From NCBI GenBank assembly GCA_963205525.1, contig CAUJJP010000240.1:1-37110 (forward strand): 37,110 nucleotides of DNA, in the 5' to 3' direction. The notes under the pieces were generated by a model. It was given only the letters and a program-made list of their open reading frames with translations, searched no databases and was not told the origin of the DNA. This DNA comes from Pseudomonadota bacterium (GTDB lineage Bacteria > Pseudomonadota > Gammaproteobacteria > Burkholderiales > Burkholderiaceae). Positions 32,720-37,110 of this stretch are shown piece after piece (the stretch's first letter is position 1; each line of letters opens with the position of its first letter). The position numbers were made by a program, and so were the translations under genes.

Positions 32720-34048
32720 ATGCGCGTCCCCTTCTGGTCGGCCTTGCGCCGACGTTTTTCATTGCCGCGCGACGACTTGCTGCGCGACGCCACCTATCGG
32801 CGTCTGTGGACATCGATCCTGATCAGCTCGTTTGGCGGCCAGATCACCATCCTCGCGCTGCCGCTGACCGCGGCGGTGCTGCTGCAGGCCACGCCGACCC
32901 AGATGGGGCTGCTGACGGCGATGGAGGTCCTGCCTTTCGCGTTGCTGTCGCTGCCGGCCGGGGTGTGGCTGGACCGCGTGCGCAAGCTGCCGGTGTACGT
33001 GCTGGGCGAACTCAGCATCGCCGCCGCGGTGGTCAGCGTACCGCTGGCCGCGTCCTTGGGCTGGCTGAGCATGGCTTGGCTGTATGCGGTGGGGCTGTTG
33101 ATCGGCTGCGTCTACACCGTGGCCGGCAGCGCGGCCCAGGTGGTGCTGACCCAGGTGGTGGCGCGCGAGCGGCTGGTGGAGGCGCACGCGAAGAACGCGC
33201 TCGCCAGCTCGGGCGCGGAGGTTGCCGGGCCGGGGGTGGCAGGTCTGCTCATCAAGCTGGTCGGGGCGCCGATGTCGCTGCTCGCGGATGCGCTGCTGCT
33301 GATCTTCTCGGCCACCATCCTGCGCGGCGTGCGCGTGCACGAGCGCATGGAGCCGGGTGTGCGCCGACACTTCTGGGCCGACCTGAAGGAAGGCCTGCGC
33401 TTCGTCGTCGGGCACCGCCTGCTGCTCGTGCTGGCGCTGCTGCTGGGCCTGTGGCAGATGAGCCACCACACGGCGCTGGTGGTGCAGCTGCTGTTCGCCA
33501 CCCGCCAGCTCGGGCTGTCGGAGCAGGCGGTGGGCATGAGCTACATCGGCCTGGGCCTGGGCACGGTGCTGGCCAGCATGCTGGGCCACCGCATCAGCGC
33601 GCGCCTGGGCCCGGGACCGGCCCTGACCCTGGGCATCGCCATCAGCGCGGCGGGCTGGCTGCTGCTGGCAGCCGCGCCGCTGTCGGCCTGGGGGGTGGCG
33701 GCATTCGCGCTCATGCTGCTGCTGTTCGGTTTCGGTGCCGTGCTGGTGTTCATCAACTTCCTCGCGCTGCGCCAGGCGGTGACGCCGGCGCCGCTGCTGG
33801 GCCGCATGACGAGCACGATGCGCTGGCTGACGGTGCTGCCGGCCGGACCCGGTGCGCTGCTGGGTGGATGGATGGGCGAGCACCTGAGCCTGCGCGCCTC
33901 GCTCGCCTTTGCCGGCCTGACGGCGGCGTTGACCGCGGTGCTGGCCTGGCGGCTGAGCCTGATCCGCGATCTCAGGGCGCTGCCGGCGAGCGCGGACGAG
34001 ACGCGGCTGCCCGGCGCCGTGGCGCCGGCCGCGCAGCCGGCGGCTTGA
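32720..34048 (+). CDS. MFS transporter (EntS/drug-efflux-like)
   Basis: 442-residue major facilitator protein with about 12 hydrophobic segments. The N-terminal region LRDATYRRLWTSILISSFGGQITILALPL (first helix) and LPAGVWLDRVRKLPVYVLGEL (cytoplasmic loop 2-3, with the MFS motif A-like Asp-Arg) are typical of the EntS/MFS_3 branch, whose members export siderophores or drugs. A large cytoplasmic loop with HERMEPGVRRHFWADLKEGLRFV lies in the middle. The ATG at 32720 follows the operator-like palindrome; the reading frame is open further upstream but through unrelated Arg/Pro-rich sequence. The last 77 bases overlap the 3' end of ugpQ on the other strand. The substrate is unknown. Confidence 0.85.
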   Translation: MRVPFWSALRRRFSLPRDDLLRDATYRRLWTSILISSFGGQITILALPLTAAVLLQATPTQMGLLTAMEVLPFALLSLPAGVWLDRVRKLPVYVLGELSIAAAVVSVPLAASLGWLSMAWLYAVGLLIGCVYTVAGSAAQVVLTQVVARERLVEAHAKNALASSGAEVAGPGVAGLLIKLVGAPMSLLADALLLIFSATILRGVRVHERMEPGVRRHFWADLKEGLRFVVGHRLLLVLALLLGLWQMSHHTALVVQLLFATRQLGLSEQAVGMSYIGLGLGTVLASMLGHRISARLGPGPALTLGIAISAAGWLLLAAAPLSAWGVAAFALMLLLFGFGAVLVFINFLALRQAVTPAPLLGRMTSTMRWLTVLPAGPGALLGGWMGEHLSLRASLAFAGLTAALTAVLAWRLSLIRDLRALPASADETRLPGAVAPAAQPAA

Positions 34049-34904
34049 GGCCAGGCTCTTCGTTGCCGTCCATGGCCGGGGCGAAGCGGTCTACCGCGTC
34101 CGTGATCAGCCCGTCGACGCCAAGTGCCAGCAGTCGCCGGGCGTCGGCGGCCTCGTTCACCGTGTAGCACAGGGCCCGCATCCCCATGCGGCGCAGCCTG
34201 CGCAGCAGTGCAGCGTCCATGATGCGGTGGTCGGTGACCACGGCCACGCAGCCCAGCGCCTGCGCCAGCTGCAGGCACTGCGGCCACAACGACTCCAGCA
34301 GCAGCGCGCGCGGCAGGGCCGGTGCGGTCTGCAGCGCCGCCAGCAGCGCCTGTGGTTGGAACGAGCTCAGCAGCGGTGGCGTGGCCGCACCCCGCCACAA
34401 GCTGCCGGCCGCAGCGGCAACGGCCCGTCCGGTCTCGATTTCGCTGCCCGGGGTGGGCTTGATCTCGATGTTCAGCGCGTGACCGTTGGCCCGCACCCAG
34501 GCCGCGACGGCGGCCAGGGTCGGCAGCGTTTCGCCGGCGTAAGCGCGCGAATGCCAGGCGCCGGCGTCCAGTTGCGAAAGCCAGTGCCAGGGCAGATCGC
34601 CGGCCCGCCCGCTGCCGCTGGTGCTGCGATCCAGGTCCGCGTCGTGGAGCAGGAAGGGCACGCCGTCGGCGCTGAGCTTGACGTCGCACTCGAAGGCCCG
34701 GTAGCCCTGCGCCGCGCCCAGGCGAAACGCCGCCAGCGTGTTCTCGGGCGCCAGCTTGCCGGCGCCGCGGTGCGCGATCCAGCGCGGGTAGGGCCAGTCG
34801 GGCAGGGCGGGTCCGACCGCATGCCCGCCGACGGCGCGTACCCGCGCCAGTGCCGTCTGCGCCTGCGTCCGCAGGGCCGCCACCGCCCGCCGATCCGGCG
34901 TCAC
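33972..34904 (-). CDS. ugpQ: Glycerophosphodiester phosphodiesterase
   Basis: Hydrolyses glycerophosphodiesters to glycerol-3-phosphate plus alcohol. It has 310 residues. The signature [19 protein letters not shown] begins at about residue 46, with [20 protein letters not shown] following; these hold the catalytic His pair and metal-binding Glu/Asp. INIEIKP-type NIEIKP and [10 protein letters not shown] complete the fold. The GTG at 34904 overlaps the ugpC stop (GTGA) and gives a 45-residue N-terminal extension compared with typical UgpQ. The C-terminal Pro/Arg/Ala-rich tail (about 30 residues) is encoded antisense to the end of the MFS gene and may be non-functional. Confidence 0.88.
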   Translation of the reverse strand: MTPDRRAVAALRTQAQTALARVRAVGGHAVGPALPDWPYPRWIAHRGAGKLAPENTLAAFRLGAAQGYRAFECDVKLSADGVPFLLHDADLDRSTSGSGRAGDLPWHWLSQLDAGAWHSRAYAGETLPTLAAVAAWVRANGHALNIEIKPTPGSEIETGRAVAAAAGSLWRGAATPPLLSSFQPQALLAALQTAPALPRALLLESLWPQCLQLAQALGCVAVVTDHRIMDAALLRRLRRMGMRALCYTVNEAADARRLLALGVDGLITDAVDRFAPAMDGNEEPGLKPPAARPAPRRRAAASRPRSPAAP

Positions 34905-35962
34905 AGCCGTTGCCTGCTGCCGCGGTCGAACCAGTGCAGGCGTTGCGCGTCGGGCCGCAGCTGCAAGCTGTCGCCGATCCGCGGCGCGGCCAGCGTGCCG
35001 TCCATGCGCAGCGTGAAGGCGGCATCGCCCAGGCGGCCGTAGACCAGGCGCTCGGCACCCAGGGTCTCGACCACCTCCACCCTCAGCGGCCAGCCGCCGG
35101 TCCCGCTGCTGTCGGCATGCTCGGGTCGCAGGCCCATCACCACCTCGCCGCTGCGCGGCGGCGTCACCGGCAGCGCCAGCCGGGTGCCGCCGACGACGAA
35201 GTCGCTGCCTTCCACCCGTCCCTCGATCAGGTTCATGGGCGGGCTGCCGATGAAGCCGGCGACGAAGGTGGTGGCAGGCCGTCCGTAGACCTCCTCCGGG
35301 GTGCCGATCTGCTCCACCCGGCCGGCATTCATGACCAGCATGCGCTGCGCCAGCGTCATCGCCTCGACCTGGTCGTGGGTGACGAACAGCGAGGTGATGC
35401 CGAGCTCCTGGTGCAGCTTCTGGATCTCGATGCGTGTCTGCGCGCGCAGCTTGGCGTCCAGGTTGGACAGCGGCTCGTCGAACAGGAAGACCGCCGGCTG
35501 GCGCACGATGGCACGCCCCATCGCCACCCGCTGGCGCTGGCCGCCCGAGAGCTCGCGCGGGCGGCGCTTGAGGTAGGGGCCGAGTTCGAGGATCTGCGCC
35601 GCCTTGTCGACCCGGGCCTGGATCTCGGCCGGCGCCAGCTTGCGGATCTTCAGCCCGTAGGCCATGTTGTCGAACACGCTCATGTGCGGGTACAGGGCGT
35701 AGTTCTGGAACACCATGGCGATGTCGCGCGCCGCCGGCTCGAGCTGGTTGACGACCCGGCCGGCGATCGCGATCTCGCCGCCGGTGATCTCCTCCAGCCC
35801 GGCCACCATGCGCAGCAGGGTGCTCTTGCCGCAGCCGCTGGGGCCGACGATGACGACGAACTCGCCGTTGGCGATCTCGGCTTGCACGCCGTGTATCACC
35901 TGCACCGCCTTGGCTCCGTGGCCGTAGGTCTTCTCCACCCGTCGCAGCGAGATTGCGCCCAT
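34901..35962 (-). CDS. ugpC: sn-Glycerol-3-phosphate ABC transporter ATPase
   Basis: ATP-hydrolysing subunit of the Ugp importer. It has 353 residues. Walker A is GPSGCGKST (40-48), the signature is LSGGQRQR, and Walker B is [16 protein letters not shown]. The C-terminal TOBE region (about 240-353) includes [10 protein letters not shown], the regulatory domain of the MalK/UgpC type. The ATG at 35962 is 6 nt after the ugpE stop, with AGGA ahead of it. Its stop overlaps the ugpQ GTG start. Confidence 0.95.
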   Translation of the reverse strand: MGAISLRRVEKTYGHGAKAVQVIHGVQAEIANGEFVVIVGPSGCGKSTLLRMVAGLEEITGGEIAIAGRVVNQLEPAARDIAMVFQNYALYPHMSVFDNMAYGLKIRKLAPAEIQARVDKAAQILELGPYLKRRPRELSGGQRQRVAMGRAIVRQPAVFLFDEPLSNLDAKLRAQTRIEIQKLHQELGITSLFVTHDQVEAMTLAQRMLVMNAGRVEQIGTPEEVYGRPATTFVAGFIGSPPMNLIEGRVEGSDFVVGGTRLALPVTPPRSGEVVMGLRPEHADSSGTGGWPLRVEVVETLGAERLVYGRLGDAAFTLRMDGTLAAPRIGDSLQLRPDAQRLHWFDRGSRQRL

Positions 35963-35968
35963 CTTGTC

Positions 35969-36820
35969 CTACTTCTCGGAGTCCACCAGGCCCTTGACGA
36001 ACCACTTCTGCATCAGCACCACCACCAGCGCGGGCGGGATCATCGCCAGCAGCGCGGTGGCCATGACGACGTTCCACTCGTTGGCCGCGTCGCCGCCGGC
36101 GATCATGCGCTTGATGCCTATGACCACCGGGTACATGTCCTCGCTGGTGGTGACCAGCAGCGGCCACAGGTACTGGTTCCAGCCGTAGATGAACTGGATC
36201 ACGAACAGCGCCGCGATGCTGGTGCGCGACAGCGGCAGCAGCACGTCCTTGAAGAAGCGCATCGGCCCCGCGCCGTCGATGCGCGCGGCCTCCACCAGCT
36301 CGTCGGGCACGGTGAGGAAGAACTGGCGGAAGAGGAAGGTGGCGGTGGCACTGGCGATCAGCGGGATCGTGAGTCCGGCGTAGCTGTTGAGCATGCCGAG
36401 GTCGGCCACCACCTTGTAGCTGGGCATGATGCGCACTTCCACCGGCAGCATCAGGGTCACGAAGATCGCCCAGAACAGCAGGTTCTTCAGCGGGAAGCGG
36501 AAGTACACGATGGCGAACGCCGACAGCAGCGAGATCGCGATCTTGCCCAGCGTGATGACGAGCGCGCTCACTAGGCTGATCCACATCATGCGTGCCACCG
36601 GCGCGGTGGAGCCCGCGCCCTCGCTGCCGCCCAGCAGCGCGGCGCGGAACGACTCCAGCAGGTGGCCGCCGGGCAGCATCGGCATCGGCACTGCGATGAT
36701 GTCTGCCGGCGTGTGCGAGGCTGCCACCAGTGCCAGGTACAGCGGGAACACCACCACCGCCACGCCCAGCCACAGCACGGCATGGCTGAACAGCGTCAGC
36801 GGCAGGTTGCGCTCGACCAT
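35969..36820 (-). CDS. ugpE: sn-Glycerol-3-phosphate ABC transporter permease UgpE
   Basis: Inner-membrane permease of 283 residues with six hydrophobic segments. The EAA loop that docks on the ATPase appears as [26 protein letters not shown] (two stretches, at about residues 176-201). The LLGG-type periplasmic loop before it and the [13 protein letters not shown] segment match UgpE. The ATG overlaps the ugpA stop by one base (TGATG). The operon order ugpA-E-C-Q continues on both sides. Confidence 0.94.
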   Translation of the reverse strand: MVERNLPLTLFSHAVLWLGVAVVVFPLYLALVAASHTPADIIAVPMPMLPGGHLLESFRAALLGGSEGAGSTAPVARMMWISLVSALVITLGKIAISLLSAFAIVYFRFPLKNLLFWAIFVTLMLPVEVRIMPSYKVVADLGMLNSYAGLTIPLIASATATFLFRQFFLTVPDELVEAARIDGAGPMRFFKDVLLPLSRTSIAALFVIQFIYGWNQYLWPLLVTTSEDMYPVVIGIKRMIAGGDAANEWNVVMATALLAMIPPALVVVLMQKWFVKGLVDSEK

Positions 36821-37110
36821 CAGTACTGCACCTTCTTCTCGATCCAGCGGAACTGCACCACGGTGAGCGCGATGACGATCGCCATCAGCACCACCGACTG
36901 CGCCGCCGAACCGCCGAGGTCGCCGTTCTTCACGCCGTCGTTGAACACCTTGTAGACCAGGATCATCGTGTCCTGGCCGGGCCCGCCCTGGGTGGTGGCG
37001 TCGATGATGGCGAAGGTGTCGAAGAAGGCGTAGACGATGTTGATCACCAGCAGGAAGAAGGTGGTCGGCGACAGGAGCGGGAACTGCACGCTCCAGAAGC
37101 GCCGCCAGGG
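36820..37110 (-). CDS. ugpA: sn-Glycerol-3-phosphate ABC transporter permease UgpA, C-terminal part
   Basis: Only the last 96 residues lie in the window; the frame is open to the right edge at 37110, so the 5' end is missing. The piece has [17 protein letters not shown] at the end of the EAA loop, two hydrophobic helices, [18 protein letters not shown] between them, and ends [10 protein letters not shown], a typical UgpA C terminus. An internal GTG at 37089 is not the start. The stop overlaps the ugpE ATG. ugpB, the binding protein, is expected further right. Confidence 0.92.
   Translation of the reverse strand, partial: PWRRFWSVQFPLLSPTTFFLLVINIVYAFFDTFAIIDATTQGGPGQDTMILVYKVFNDGVKNGDLGGSAAQSVVLMAIVIALTVVQFRWIEKKVQY

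Overview
The window is very G+C-rich, gene-dense chromosomal DNA of a betaproteobacterium. It most resembles Burkholderiales of the Rubrivivax/Leptothrix/Methylibium kind. This is inference from gene content and order (dusB-fis, argB-nucleotidase-slmA, hisI-hisE-hinT-tatABC, petABC-sspA-sspB, DUF721 divergent from secA, ugpAECQ, a phasin, PEP-CTERM proteins); no database search was run. No insertion sequence, prophage, integrase, CRISPR array or rRNA was seen. There is one tRNA, tRNA-Thr(UGU). I see about 38 protein genes, one of them cut by the window edge.

Left part (1-9,360): a 270-bp nested palindromic element abuts the end of the dusB-fis operon. Then come a YqaA/DedA-like membrane protein, an M32 carboxypeptidase, a hypothetical protein, and an overlapping phasin/patatin pair that points to polyhydroxyalkanoate (PHA) granules. 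A nitrilase is divergent from a two-domain reductase that resembles bacterial fatty acyl-CoA reductases.

Middle (9,360-19,250): a hexanucleotide repeat tract and a small periplasmic CusF-like protein precede argB, a HAD nucleotidase and slmA. A PEP-CTERM protein gene is followed by a block of REP-like repeats. Then comes a long co-directional run of closely spaced or overlapping genes: DUF815 ATPase, mutT, hisI, hisE, hinT, tatA, tatB, tatC, a Nif3-like gene and a pdxA-like gene.

Right part (19,250-37,110): mscL and a DUF1631 gene lie on the minus strand, divergent from the cytochrome bc1 operon petABC, which is followed by sspA, sspB and the tRNA. A DUF721 (DciA-like) gene is divergent from secA. 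Next are a secreted trypsin-like protease with a PEP-CTERM anchor, argJ, and an MFS transporter with an operator-like palindrome on its promoter. The window ends in the glycerol-3-phosphate uptake operon ugpA(partial)-ugpE-ugpC-ugpQ on the minus strand.

Most of the window is housekeeping. Nothing in it clearly amounts to an undescribed multi-gene system. The points most worth checking are the nested palindrome at 17-286, the TTATC-N4-GATAA palindrome found upstream of both the protease and the MFS gene, the REP-like modules at 13,051-13,294, the phasin-patatin and nitrilase/acyl-reductase contexts, and several -10-like boxes that end right at start codons (possible leaderless genes).
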